From contig JAEOAD010000034.1 in NCBI GenBank assembly GCA_036365145.1, forward strand, positions 14,351,501 to 14,415,500: a DNA stretch of 64,000 bases, given 5' to 3'. Each line of letters begins with the position of its first letter. Position 1 is the stretch's first letter. The DNA comes from Orientallactaga sibirica. Taxonomy: Eukaryota; Chordata; Mammalia; Rodentia; Dipodidae. This document shows positions 20,992-34,418 of the stretch, in pieces. A program made the translations under genes and the position numbers. The notes beneath the pieces were generated by a model, which saw only the letters and a program-made list of their open reading frames with translations, searched no databases and was not told the origin of the DNA.

Positions 20992-23900
20992 TTAAAACAA
21001 AACATTTTGTGAGTTGTTTTGGAAGCTAAGTTGTGTGACCTTTTTTTTTTCCCTTTAAGATAGGGTCTCACATAGGCAGGCTAGACTAGACTAGAACTTG
21101 CTATCTTGCCAAGAGTGATCTTGAACTTATGATCCTCCTGCCTTTACCTCCTGGGTGAGAGTGTTGGGATTATAGATACGCATTATCACACCTGGTTTAT
21201 GTGGTGCTGAGAACTGAACCCATAACTTCATGCATTGTAGGCAAACACTCAATGAGTTATATCCCCAGCCTGATTATAATGGTTCTTTTTCTTTTTGGCT
21301 GGTGGGTGGGTTTTGAGACAATGTCTTGCTCTAACCCAGGCTGACCACTACATAGTCTCAGGCTGGTCTCAAACTCACAATAATCCTCCTACCTCAGCCT
21401 CCTCCTGAGTGCTGGGATTAAAGGCATGTGCCACCACACTCAGCACAGAGATAGAGAATATGAATATGAGTGCACCAGGGCCTCTAGCCACTGCAACCAA
21501 ACTCCAGATGCTTGTGCCCTTTGTGCATCTGGCTTTACTTGGGTACTAGAGAATCAGATTCTGGTTGTTAAGCTTTACGGGCAAGTGCCTTAACCTCTGA
21601 GCCATCTCTCCAGTCCATGATTACGTGGTTCTTGAATGTGAACTTTGTAGATGACAACATTTGTGCCACATTGTCAAAAGGTTGGACACACATGCTAGAC
21701 TTCTGTGGTGCACAGTAGCCACAAGCCCTGTTTGTTTTTTGAGTTCTTGAACTATGACTAGTTTAAATTGAGATGTGACATACCAGAATTCAAAGAATAA
21801 GAATAAAAGTACCTCGTTAATTTTGTTTGTTACATATCAAAGTTACATATCAAGTGTTGATACTTCTGACATGCTGAGTTAAGTAAAAAAATGATTTTCA
21901 TGTGCCTCTTGTGTAAGTAATTGTTAGAATGTCTGTATATCTGGCTTACATTATATTCCTGCTTGATAGTGCCATTTTAGAGCTCTGGTTCTCATAAAAT
22001 TAATAGAAATTTCTTGACAAATTTTTTTTTTTAAAATATTTATTGACAACAAAACATTTTACCAAAGGATTTTCCCTCCCCTCCCCTTCCCTTTGAACTC
22101 CACTCTCCATCATATCCCCTCCCTCTCTCCATTAGATGATGTCTTGACAAATTTTTAAGATTATTGAATTCTACTTCAGATATTCCAAATTAGAATCTCT
22201 GTAGTTCCCTGTTTGTGGTTTGAATGCCTAGTTTTTGTGTGTGGGAGTAGAACCCAGGGTCTCACACATAAGTTAGGTTGTGGACTATATTTTCAGTGTA
22301 CTGCTTGTATGTGTCCATAAAACTCTTTGGATGATTCTGATGTTTCATACACCCATCGAGAATTACCAACCAAGTCCTACTCTCAAGACAAATATAGCAA
22401 CATGACAATAAATATGGTCCTCATTTTAATGTGTCCTCAGTTTGCCCATGTTACGTCTTGCTTGTGGTCTTTCATAAACAATGGTTATTGTTTGAAATGG
22501 TGGCTCTTGACCAAAGGTGGAATTTGCGTGCGCACACATGTGTTTATTTGAGGTAGGGTCTCACTCTAGCCCAGACTGACCTGGAACTCACTCTGTAGTC
22601 CCAGGCTGGCCTTGAACTCACAGTGATCCTCTTACCTCTCTGCCTCCCCAGTGCTGGGATTAAAGATGTGTGTGCTACCATGCTAGAATTTTTGTGGCTG
22701 GTTTTATTTAGCCATTTCAGCCTTTCAAAATTGGCTATTTGCTGATTTTGTATAATGCTGAGTGCTGATCATAATGACTTTATTTAATGTTTTCTCAAAA
22801 TGTCTTTTTTTTTTAAATGAGCTCCTTCCATTTGGTTTTTTTTTTGGGGGGGTTGCAAGGTAGGGTCTCACTCTGGTCCAGGCTGACCTGGAATTCACTA
22901 TGTAGTCTCAGGGTGGCCTTGAACTCTCAGCGATCCTCCTACCTCTGCCTCCCGAGTGCTGGGATTAAAGGTGTGCGCCACCACACCCGGCTTCCTTTTT
23001 TTTTTTTTTTTTTTTTATATTTATATTTATTTTTGGAGAGAGACACAGAGATAGACAGGGAGAGGAAGACAGATAGATGGGTGTGCCAGCAGCCTCTCAG
23101 CTGCTGAGAACGAAATCCAGATGCGTGTGCCCCCTTGTGGTCAAGTGCGGCATTGTGCCCTTGCATCACTTTGCATCTGGCTAAACGTGGGACCTGGAGA
23201 TTGGAACCGGCATTCTTAGGCTTAGGAGACAGGTGCCTTAACCGCTAAGCTATCTCTCCAGCCTTCAAAATGTCTTTTTTAAAAGTGAGTTTCTAAAGGT
23301 AAATTGTGGAGCAAGAGATAATCAGTATGATTTTAAACTTAATTTAAATAAAATGCTGAATTATCACCATGATTCATATTTTCATCAGAGGCAGAATAAA
23401 TCTATTTTCCCCTAAAATTAAGCTCTTTGTGGAGTTGATATGAATGCCTAGGCTCAAGAAATGAAAAGCTAGTCAGTGATCTGAGGCTTATCTTTGACTT
23501 GCTTTAGAGTGTACTGTGCTCCAGCAAACAACTTTCTTAGTCAACATTATTTATTTACTTAAGGACTGTTGGTTGGTGGAAATGCATGTGAGTGTAAACA
23601 TGTAGTCATAAGAAATGCCTACCCATTTCAAGTTCAAATGAGAAAGCTCACAATAACCAGATATATAATGGAATGTCTCAAGTGGAAGCATGAAGGGATG
23701 ATTTAGTCTAATACCCTTCTATAAGTAGAACGTTAAGGGGAAAGGATCAAGGATGGCTACAGAATGTGACCATTGAGGGCCTCTTTTGAGAGAAAATACA
23801 CATTTGGGGGCTGATTTTCCTTCAGGGTACCTGTTTCATCACATTATTATCCCTGCTTTTCTCTTGAAGGGTCAGATGACTTGTCTGCAAAACTATGGGA

Positions 23901-26900
23901 TGTAAGCACAGGGCAGTGCGTTTATGGCATCCAGACCCACACTTGTGCAGCGGTGAAGTTCGATGAACAGAAGCTTGTGACAGGCTCCTTTGACAACACT
24001 GTGGCCTGCTGGGAATGGAGTTCCGGAGCCAGGACCCAGCACTTCCGGGGACACACCGGGGCGGGTGGGTTGCCCTTTTTCTTTCAAGGGTTTTTACAAT
24101 TACGTTAGCACTGTCTTTAGAACCAAGTGTCAAGCATTTTTTCTTTCTTAATTTAGCCTAACATTTTCCCTCTCCTCTTTGTCAGTCACTGCATTTATTT
24201 TCTTTTATTCTCATTATTATTATTTTCCCTGAGGTAGAGTCTCACTGTAGCCCAGGGTAACCTGAAACTCACTCTGTAGTCCCAGGCTGACTTTGAGCTA
24301 ATGGTTATCCTTCTACCTCTGCCTCCTGAGTGCTAGGATTAAAGGTATGCACCACCATGCCTGGCCTTATTCTGGTTATTCTTTTTTTCTTTTTGTTTTT
24401 TCAAAGTAGGGTCTCACTCTAGCTCAGGCTGACCTGGAATTCACTATGTAGTCTCAGAGTGGCCTTGAACTCATGGTGATCCTCCTACCTCTGCCCCCTG
24501 AGTGCTGGGCTGATTATTCTTATTTGAAATATTTTCCACTATTTTGCTTTTCCTTGGTCCTTTGAAAAACTCCACTATATATTTGTATGCTAGAAGTAGT
24601 CTTCCTCCAGTCCTATATGTTCTGCTGAACAGTTGGTCATGTTTACTTTCATTGGATTCATTTGAAATTGAGTAATTCTGGTTTGTTTGTTTGTTTTTTT
24701 TCCGAGGTAAGGTCTTACTATAGTTCAGGCTGACCTGGAATTCACTTTGTAGTCTCAGGGTGGCGTTGAACTCATGGTGATCCTCTTACTTCTGTTTCCC
24801 TCTGTTTCCCGGGTGCTGGGATTAAAGGCGAGTGCCACCACGCCCCACTGAAATTGAGTAATTCTATGCTTGTAAATTTAGACCACTTTATTCGTAGATT
24901 TAGAACTGAAAATCCTTAAGAGGGAAGATGGTTCATAGACTGTGTGGTTTATACAAATTAGATTCAGTTAGAGTTTGGCTGACCAGTGAGTAAAATAAGC
25001 AACTACCTTAAGATAAACATTCCTGAATATTGCCCATAAATGCACAGAGGCTATATTTTTGCAGAATAATGTACTTTTGAGCATGAGCTTCCGCTTTTGC
25101 ATTTTATTTTGGAATTCAGTGTGGAAATAATTCCAGGCCACTTCACAGTTCCACTCTACTCATGCACTGCTTTAACCTCCAGGAGCCATAGTCTGTTCCT
25201 GAGCATGTTTATGATCAGCTGCATGCAGCAGGCCCTGTTTCTTCTACTCAGTCTGTTCCTGAGTATCATGTTTGTGACTGGCCTTCTGTGATTGAATAGT
25301 CTGAGCTCCTGTCCTGTAGGTTCCCTGTAACTTTTGCTATATGCTGTCACTTGTTTTGGGAATTAGTGTCTAGCTCTAAAAAATTTTCTGCTTGCTGTTT
25401 CCTAGACATTGCTGTGGGTTTTTTCCTTACTTTTAGCCTTTGCTGTTTTCTTTACCCATGTTATCCTGTTTATTGCCTCTTTCTCAAAGTTCTTTTTTTG
25501 TTGTTGTTGTTGTTGAAAACAGGAGAGGATATTAACACCTCTTCCCAACTTGAGCACAACTTTCCTACCATATTGATTTGCTCCCCAGTTCAATCTGGGC
25601 TGCTACAAAGACAGGCAGAAAGTGCAGGGATTCTTTACTTGTGCATCCTAGTGCAAACCAAAAGAACCACAAACTGTTCCTAGTCTATCAGTGAGAGCAG
25701 CTCAAGTTCTTTCTGATAGCTCTTGGCAGAGTAGTCATTCTTCTTGGTGTTTCTCTAGAAAGAGGTAATGATTTCCTCTTATATCCCTCATATATAGTTT
25801 CTTTCTTTTTTTTTCTTTTTTTGGTTTTTCAAGGTAGGGTCTCACTCTAGCCCCAGGCTGACCTGGAATTCACTCTGTATTCTCAGGGTGGCCTCGAACT
25901 CCTACCTCTGCCTCCAGAGTGCTGGGATTAAAGGCGTGTGCCACCACACCCAGCTCTCATATATAGTTTCTTAAAGGAAGGACCAGCATCTTCATCTGTG
26001 GGCCTTTGATGTCCTTTAGAGCTTGGCAGACATTTCAGAACAAATTCTGAATACTTGTACTGCCTGTGTTGACTTACATGTTAGGTGTATGAAGAAATTC
26101 ACTCTATTTTGAGGGAATGACTTAGTCTGACCTTTTAGATCCTTGTTTCTTTACATTGGCTTTTCTTCAGTCTGAGTATTGTTTTGCAGCTTATATTCTT
26201 TACATTTTAAATATATTTTATTTATTTATTTATTTGAGAGAGAGAGAAAGAGAGAGCAAGCATGCGTACGAGAGAGGTTGGGTGCACCAGGGCCTCCAGC
26301 CACTACAAACAAACTCTAGATGCATGTGCCCCTTTGTGCATCTGGCTTATATGGGTCCTGGAGAATCGAACCAGGATCCTTTGGCTTTGCAGGCAAACGC
26401 CTTAACTGCTAAGCCATCTCTCCATCCCCATATTTTTTACATTTTTGTCTTTATTATCATTGCACATCTAAATAGGGCTACATACGTGTTCTGATTTTCT
26501 GCATAAAGTTTTATATAGCAACAAGCAGACAGACTTAGGAAGGAATGCCATTATACCTATCACTGGTTTTGCCTGTCACTCTGAAGCTAACACAAGTATA
26601 AGAGATTGTTATTAGGAATTTCCAACCTTAGACGAATAACTAGAATATGTTATTTTTCTATCATACAAAATTTAAAATAGGTTTTATTTTTATTATAAGA
26701 TTGCCACTTGAGTACCTTCATTCTGGTTATGAAATTATATAATTGGACAGCTAGAGGAGAACAAGCATATTGAATGCTTATTATATAATGATCCATTGAC
26801 AAAGGCATGTTTTAACTTTGTGTATGTTGTGTGCACCAGTGTTTAGTGTGGACTACAATGATGAACTGGATATCTTGGTGAGTGGCTCTGCAGACTTCAC

Positions 26901-29900
26901 TGTGAAAGTATGGGCTTTATCTGCTGGGACATGCCTGAACACACTCACTGGGCATACGGAGTGGGTCACCAAGGTAGGAAGACTAAGAAATCATCATGAT
27001 TTTAAAAAATATTTTTATTTATTTTGTAAGCAGAGAGAGAATGAATATGACTGGGCATGCCAGGGCCTCTAGCCACTGCAAATGAACTCCAGATGCATGT
27101 GCCACTTTTGTGCATCTGGCTTTACATGGGTACTGGGGAATCGAACTTGGATTGTTAGGTTTTGCAGTTGAGTGTCTTAACCTCTGAGGCATACATCTAG
27201 CCCCAAGAAACCTTGATGTCAGGCTCCTCACTGTTGGGAAATGGAGGATGGTAGACACTGTTGTATAATGGTAGATGAGTCATAGACATAATTGATACAG
27301 TCACAAAGCATCATGAAAGTAGAAGCTACTTAGTAAACAGTCTAAAAAAAATTACCTGGTGTAGTGGCACATACCTGTAATCCCAGCACTGGAAAGGCTG
27401 AGGTACAAGGATCATCACAAGATTGAGATCATCCTGGGATAAGGAGACCCTCTTTTAATTAAAATTCCAATTTTCGTTTTGTGCAAATAGTGCTTTCCGG
27501 CTGAGGCTATAGCTCAGTGATAAAGTGCTTGGGTACGAAGCTTCTGGGTTTGATTCTCAGCATAGCTAAAAAACAAACCAATAACAACAAAAAATCAAAA
27601 TAACCCCATAGTACTTGAAAGAAGTAGGATGGGCTGGGTGTGTAGCTTAGTGATAGAACACTTGTCTAGCATGCATGAGGCCACATCTCTGCAAAAACAA
27701 AACAAGTGGGACAAAGAAAAATCTATCAACAAGCTATTGTGATATTTTTTATTTTTCAAAACAAGGTAGTTGTGAGTTGCCAGTGCAATATTGATAATGA
27801 ATATGTCATATGTAAACAATTGATCTTTCCGTGCTATTCTCTGGAGGGCTGAGGATATAGGAGTGAGCTCCGTAGACTTTGGTCTTATCTAGGGGATTTT
27901 AGTCTCAGAAAAGAAATAGTTGCTAAGCAGTACTTTCACAAATGCTGTATAATTAAAATACAATTTCTGTGAAGGAGAAGTACAGTGTTGTATTGGGACA
28001 TCTAGGAAAGTATTAGTTCAGAAAAATGCTTTTGTAATTTTTTATTTATTGTGTGTGTGAGAGAAAGATGGAGAGAGGCAGATATATAGAGAGAATGGGT
28101 GCACCAGGGCTCCCAGCCATTGCCAATGAACTCCAGATGCATGCACCACCTTGTGCATCTGGCTTACATGGGTCCTGGGGAATCAAACCTAGGTCCTATG
28201 GCTTTTCAGGCAAGCACCTTAATTGCTAAGCCATCCCTCCAGCCCCAGAAAAATGCTTTTTTTGGAACAGGCAAAACATGACTAGGAGGTACATATAGAA
28301 AGAGGAGCAGAAAAGCAAGTTGTAGGGGGTGTAATACATTATACCCACCCACCCATCCAAGCAGGGTCAGGGATGGGAAGGAACTTGGAACATTGATGAT
28401 CTGAGAAGGTCAGTGCAGCTGTGGCCATCATGTAGGATATAGTAGGCCATAGAAGTGATAGTAGATACTGGAAGTGTCCTAGGAAACATTTGGAAATTAT
28501 GATCAAGTGCTTTTTTAATTTACTTATGTCAAGAAACAAGTTGAATGTGGAATGAGGGTTGGTGGATTAAAGTAACAGGTGGATACAAGGTGTCCAGTTA
28601 GGCTTATTCTAAGCAAAAGGTGCTGGAATTGAGGAAAAGGGAGTACACACAAAGGGTATATTTTTATTCATTTATTTATTTTGGTTTTTTGAGGTAGGGT
28701 CTCATTCTAGCCTAGGCTGACCTGGAATTCACTGTGTAGTCTCAGGGTGGCCTTGAACTCACAGTAGTCCTCCTTCCTCTACCTCCTGAGTGCTAGGATT
28801 AAAGGTGTGTGCCATCATGCCTTGCGAGGGTATATATTTAAAATAAAGCCTCCTAAATCAACTCATTGTGGGTTATAAAGAATCAGAGATTTTTGCCTGG
28901 TTAGTTTTAGATTGAGTGGGTAATATGTCTTTTTTTCTGAAGTAGGTGAAATTAAATAAAGGCAATTTATATGAAGTAACTATGTATTGGGCAGCAAGTT
29001 ATAAACATAAATAATATATTATAAGGCCACTTGATGTTATGGAGAAACCAGTAGACATGTGTACAGTGCCAGAATAGTGCCTGTGATGCCTGGGACTTCA
29101 GGACTTGAGTTTTATCATATGCTGGGATAGTCCACACTATAAGGTTCAGCTGAATCTAGCTTAGGCTTCTCAGTGAGCGAATCTTGTCTGCCTTCTTACC
29201 TTATGCTGGTTTAAAAAATCAGTAGGGCCTAATAAGTAACATTTATTCCAACTGGGAATAGTAGCTTCCATTACATTACTTTTATTATTACTATGATTTA
29301 CATGATTTTATTAAATCTCACTGAATTTATGTGAAGTAAGGTAAACAGTTACTTGCCTCCTCTTTTATTTTTAATATTTATTAATTAGAGAGAGAGGGAA
29401 GGAGGGAGAGAATGGGCACATCAGGGCTCTACCCACTGCAAATGAACTCTAGATTTATGTGCCACTTTGTGTCTCTGGCTTTGCATGGGTTCTGGGGAAT
29501 TGAACCTGGATCCTTTGGCTTTGCAGGCAAGTTCCCTAAGTACTAAGTCATCTCTTCAGCCCTTGCCCCTTATTTTATTTTTATTTATTTATTTTACTTT
29601 ATTTTATTTTTGTTTTTTTGAGGTGGAGTCTCACTCTAGCTCTGGCTGACATGGAATTAACTATGTAGTCTCAGGGTGGCCTCGAACTCACAGCAATCCT
29701 CCTACTTCTGCCTTCCAGATGCTGGGATTAAAGGCATGTGCCACCACGCCCAGCTACTTGCCCCCTATTTTAAAGATGAACAACTTGAAACAGAAACCAG
29801 GATTGGCTGTGTGGCTTAATAGTAGAGTGCTGTCTTAATATGTACAAGATCTGGGTTTAGTCTTCAGCACATACAGAGAGAGGTTAGATGGTCTTTTCCA

Positions 29901-32900
29901 AGGTTGCAAAGTCAAATGCCTTTCCTTTATATTATACATGCAAGCAAATCATTTCTGTGTTCTTCTGTGTCTGGACTTTTTTTGTTCTTTACATTTATGT
30001 TGAGGTATATATATTTTATACATACATACTAGTGCATTGTTGAGAATTAAAACTAGGGCTTTGTGCATGTTAGGCAAGTTCTGCACCACTAAGTTTCATC
30101 CCCAGCCCACATTTTATAATTTTTAAAAATTAATCCTTGGCTGGAGAGTTGGCTTTGCAGTTAAGGCACTTGCTTGCAAAGCCTAAGAACTCATGTTTGA
30201 ATCTCTAGGTCCCATGTAGCCAGATGCACAGTGATGTGTGTACACAATGTTGCACATGTACACAAGGGGGTGCATGTGTCTGGAGTTTGCAGTGGCTGAA
30301 AGCCTTGGCACACTCATTCTCCCATTCTCCAGTCTCGTGCCTCTTTTCTCTCAAAATAAAACAAAATTTAAAAATTAGTTCTAATGTCCATACTTTCAGA
30401 TTAAAGGTAAGATTAAATGCTGCCAGGATTTTGTGTTTTTTTTGTGTGTGTGTGTGTGTGCACGTGTGTATGAATGCAGGTTACACTTGCCACAGCAAGT
30501 GTGTGTGGGTTGGAGGACAACTTTTGGGTGTCAGTCCTCATTTTCTACCTCATTCAAGGCAGGGTCTCATTCACTGCTTTGTTTGCCAAGCTAGCTGGCC
30601 TGAAAGTTGCTGGCAGATTCTTGTTTTTAGCCTTCCATCTTGCCATAGATGTTCTGGGATTACAGACCCAGTGTGCTACAGCCTCTGGCTTTGTGTGGTT
30701 TCTAGGGACTCCAGACTCAGGTACTTAACCTTGTATGGCGAGTGCTTTATCCACTGAGCCATTTCCCTTGTCCTAGGTGCTTCTTGATAAAGCTAATAGA
30801 TATAATTGTAGTAAAAAAAAAATTAGTAGGAATTAAGCATTAAACTGATAATAGAGTTATAGGTTAGGTATTCTAGCATACTATATTTATTTAAGCTTGT
30901 TTTTGTATTTTAACTTAAAAATGAAAAAAAAACAATATAATATAGGAAGAACATGAAAAGGCTCTTTCTATAATGCAAATGCTTATATTTGCAGGTGGTT
31001 TTGCAAAGGTGCAAAGTCAAGTCTCTCTTGCACAGTCCTGGAGATTATATTCTCTTAAGTGCGGACAAATATGAAATCAAGGTGAGTTTTTCCCCTCCAT
31101 TAATTTTTGTCATGAAAGAAAAATTGCTACCTTTCAAAAAAAATTAAGGAAATATGACAAAGGGAGATTATTGCCAGGGAGGGATTAAAAATGTGTCAGT
31201 CAGGCTGTAGAGATGGCTTACTGGTTAAGACACTTGCCTGCGAAGCCTAAGGACCCAGGTTCGATTCCCCAGAATCTATGTAAGCCAGATGTACTTGCTG
31301 GCACGTGCATCTAGAGTTCATTTGCATTGGTTGGAGGCCCTGGTGCTCTCATTCTCTCCCTCACTGCCTCAAATTAATAATTAAATAAAAATTCAAAAAA
31401 AATATATTAGTCAAAGTCGTCTTAAACCCATTGGAAAAGGGTATGATGCACTGCCTCTGTATGCTATGCCATTTCTGACTCTCAGTAGTAAATGAAAGAG
31501 AAATCCATAATAATTTGTTTATCACTCAATTTTTATTGTTTCGTCTTTTTTTTTTTTTTTTTTTTTTTTTTTTGGTTTTTCGAGGTAGGGTTTCACTCTA
31601 GTCCAGGCTGACCTGGAATTCACTATGTAGTCTCAGGGTGGCCTCAAACTCACGGTGATCCTCCTACCTCTGCCTCCCGAGTGCTGGGATTAGAGGCGTG
31701 CGCCACCACGCCCAGCTCTCGTTTTTGTTTTTTGAGTCTTACCTTGTAGCTCAGGTTAGTAGTCTTAAACTTGAGATTGTCTTTCCTCAGCCTTTTAGAC
31801 TCTTCTCTTAAAACACATACCTCCTACCTTTCTCAGTTCTTAGATCTGAACTATAGAAGCATTCATCTGTTTTAACAACTTGCCAAGGATTTATAAGACA
31901 TTAAAAAAAAATTAGCTGGGCGTGGTGGTGCACGCCTTTAATCCCAGCACTCGGGAGGCAGAGGTAGGAGGATCACCGTGAGTTTGAGGCCACCCTGAGA
32001 CTACATAGTGAATTCCAGGTCAGCCTGGACTAGAGTGAAACCCTACCTCGAAAAACCAAAAAAAAAACACTTTTGTGGTAGGCATTATCTTCATTCAGAA
32101 GTTAAATATTGCCGGGCGTGGTGGCTCACGCCTTTAATCCCAGCACTCGGGAGGCAGAGGTTTGTTCGAGGCCACCCTGAGCAGTGAATTCCAGGTCAGC
32201 CTGAACTCAGTGAGACCCTTCAAAAAAAAAAAAAAAAAAAAAAAAAAAGAAGTTAAATATTTTACTTAATATTACACAGGCTAATGATGACTTGAACTCA
32301 TGACTCTTGACTATAAAACCAAGATATTTGCATTTTACATCAGCAGATACTACCTTTTTTCCCCCCTGAGGAAGGGTCTCTAGCCCAGGCTGACCTGGAA
32401 CTCACTTTGTAGTCCTAGGCTGGCCTTGATCTCATGGCGATCCTCCTGCCTTTGCCTCCCAAGTACTGGGATTAAAGGTGTGCACCATCATGCCCTGCTC
32501 TTAACCTCTATTTTTTTGTTTTAATTTTTTCATGCCATATTGTATGACATAGTTTTCATGAGGTGTGTGATTTATCATTTTCTTTTTTCTGTAGATTTGG
32601 CCAATTGGGAGAGAAATCAATTGCAAGTGCTTAAAGACATTGTCTGTCTCTGAGGATAGAAGTATCTGCCTGCAGCCAAGACTTCATTTTGATGGCAAAT
32701 ACATTGTCTGCAGTTCAGCCCTTGGTCTCTACCAGTGGGACTTTGCCAGTTATGATATTCTCAGGTAATATTTCCTTGGGTCGTATGCTTTACCTTTGAA
32801 AGTTTGCTGGAGTTCACTAGTAAAAACTAAATATTTGAATATACAAGACAATTGCTTATAGGAAATACTTATGAACAAGACTGTGTGTGTATGTATGTAT

Positions 32901-33934
32901 ATATATTTACATATTTATGAAATATATGAAATAGTACACCCAGATGTGTTAGAAGCAGTAGGCAAATGAGGAAAGATTATGTGCTGAAACCCTCCTCGCT
33001 GAATCATGAGCCTTTTACTCTTTTAGGATAATTTGCAAGTTTTTCCTCCAAAGAAACTTGGTTTGGTTTGAAGCAGGTACTCATTCTAGCCCAGGCTGAG
33101 CTGGAACTCTTGATGATCCTCCTATCTCAGCCTCTCACTGGGATTACAGGTGTTTACCACCACTCCTTGCCAAAGAAATTTATATGTAAATTTATGTTTT
33201 TGCAAAAGAGGTGGGGGAGGGAAGGAGAGCAGAGAGAATGAAAAGGAATGAAAATGGGCATCTCAGGAGCTTCTGCCACTATAAATGAACTCCAGATGCA
33301 TGCACCACTTTTGTGCATCTGGCTTTATGCAGGTACTAAGGAATTGAATCCAAGCCTTCAGACTTTTCAGGCAGGCACCTTTAACCACTGAGCCATCTCT
33401 CCAGCCTTTAAAAAGTATTTTTATTTATTTAATTAATTAATTAATTAATTTTTGTTTTTTTGAAGTAGGGTCTTGCTCTAGTCTAGGCTGACCTGGAATT
33501 CACTATATAGTTTCAGGCTGGCCTCGAACTCATGGCGATCCTCCTACCTCTGCCTCCTGAGTACTGGGATTAAAGGCATGCACCACTGTACCTGGCTTTT
33601 TGTTTTATTTTTTATGATTTTAAAAATTTTTGTTTATTTTTATTTATTTATTTGAGAGCGACAGAGAAAGAGAGAGAGAGAGAATGGGCGCACCAGGGCC
33701 TCCAGCCATTGCAAACGGCACCCTCTTGTGCATCTGGTTTACATGGGTACTGGGAAATTGAGCCTCCAATCCATGTCCTTAGGCTTCACAAGCAAGTGCT
33801 TAACCCCTAAGTCATCTGTCCAGCCCCCTTTAACAAAAATTTTTTTGTTTATTTTTATTTATTTATTTGAGAGCAACAGACAGAAAGAGGCAGAGAGAGA
33901 GCTGCCTTTTTTTTTTTTTTTTTTTTTTTTGCAT

Positions 33935-33980
<46 letters not shown>

Positions 33981-34373
33981 CCAAATTCTCTTGCTGGTGC
34001 AAATTAATGCCAGAGTCATGCATCACTTTTTGTTTCTGACTTCTTTTGGGTGCTGAAGAATTGTATCTGGACCAGTAGGCATTGCAACATGTGCCTTTAG
34101 CCACGGAGCTACCTCCTCAGACCTCTCCAAAGAAATTTTAGAGTTCCATGGACAAATAATTTTGTGTATTACATACTGTAGATCCTTCTTAGAGACTGGC
34201 AGTATCTGTTAGTATGTTTGAAGTTATTGGTAGCCAATATTTATGATAAATGAGAGAAATTACTTTGATGGGATTTTTTATTTGTTATTGAAATTTTGGG
34301 AGTGGGTGGTTATACAGGTAAGGTGGAGTTAGAGGTATTAGTATGTATGTATGTATGTATGTATGTATGTATG

Positions 34374-34418
<45 letters not shown>

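Larger units (their letters stand above)
14583..23869 (+). other. FBXW2: FBXW2 intron after coding exon 1
   Basis: 9.3 kb, GT...AG, phase 1, the largest intron within the CDS; holds B4, B1, B2-like, L1 and MaLR pieces listed separately. No hidden exon or RNA gene seen. Confidence 0.9.

Noticed and set aside
24860..25786. Possible extra FBXW2 exon in a repeat-free part of the intron (110-residue ORF at 25351)
   Set aside because: The six recognised exons already give the complete 454-residue protein with matching phases. The ORF is hydrophobic, T-rich translation without exon-like codon bias.
27499..27600. tRNA gene
   Set aside because: A tRNA-like head with box A and box B followed by an A-rich tail is an ID SINE; the cloverleaf is not complete. 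The same applies to all B2-like heads in the window.
30224..30757. 177-residue ORF, the longest in the window
   Set aside because: It runs through a B2-like SINE and an antisense B4, with no host protein similarity visible.
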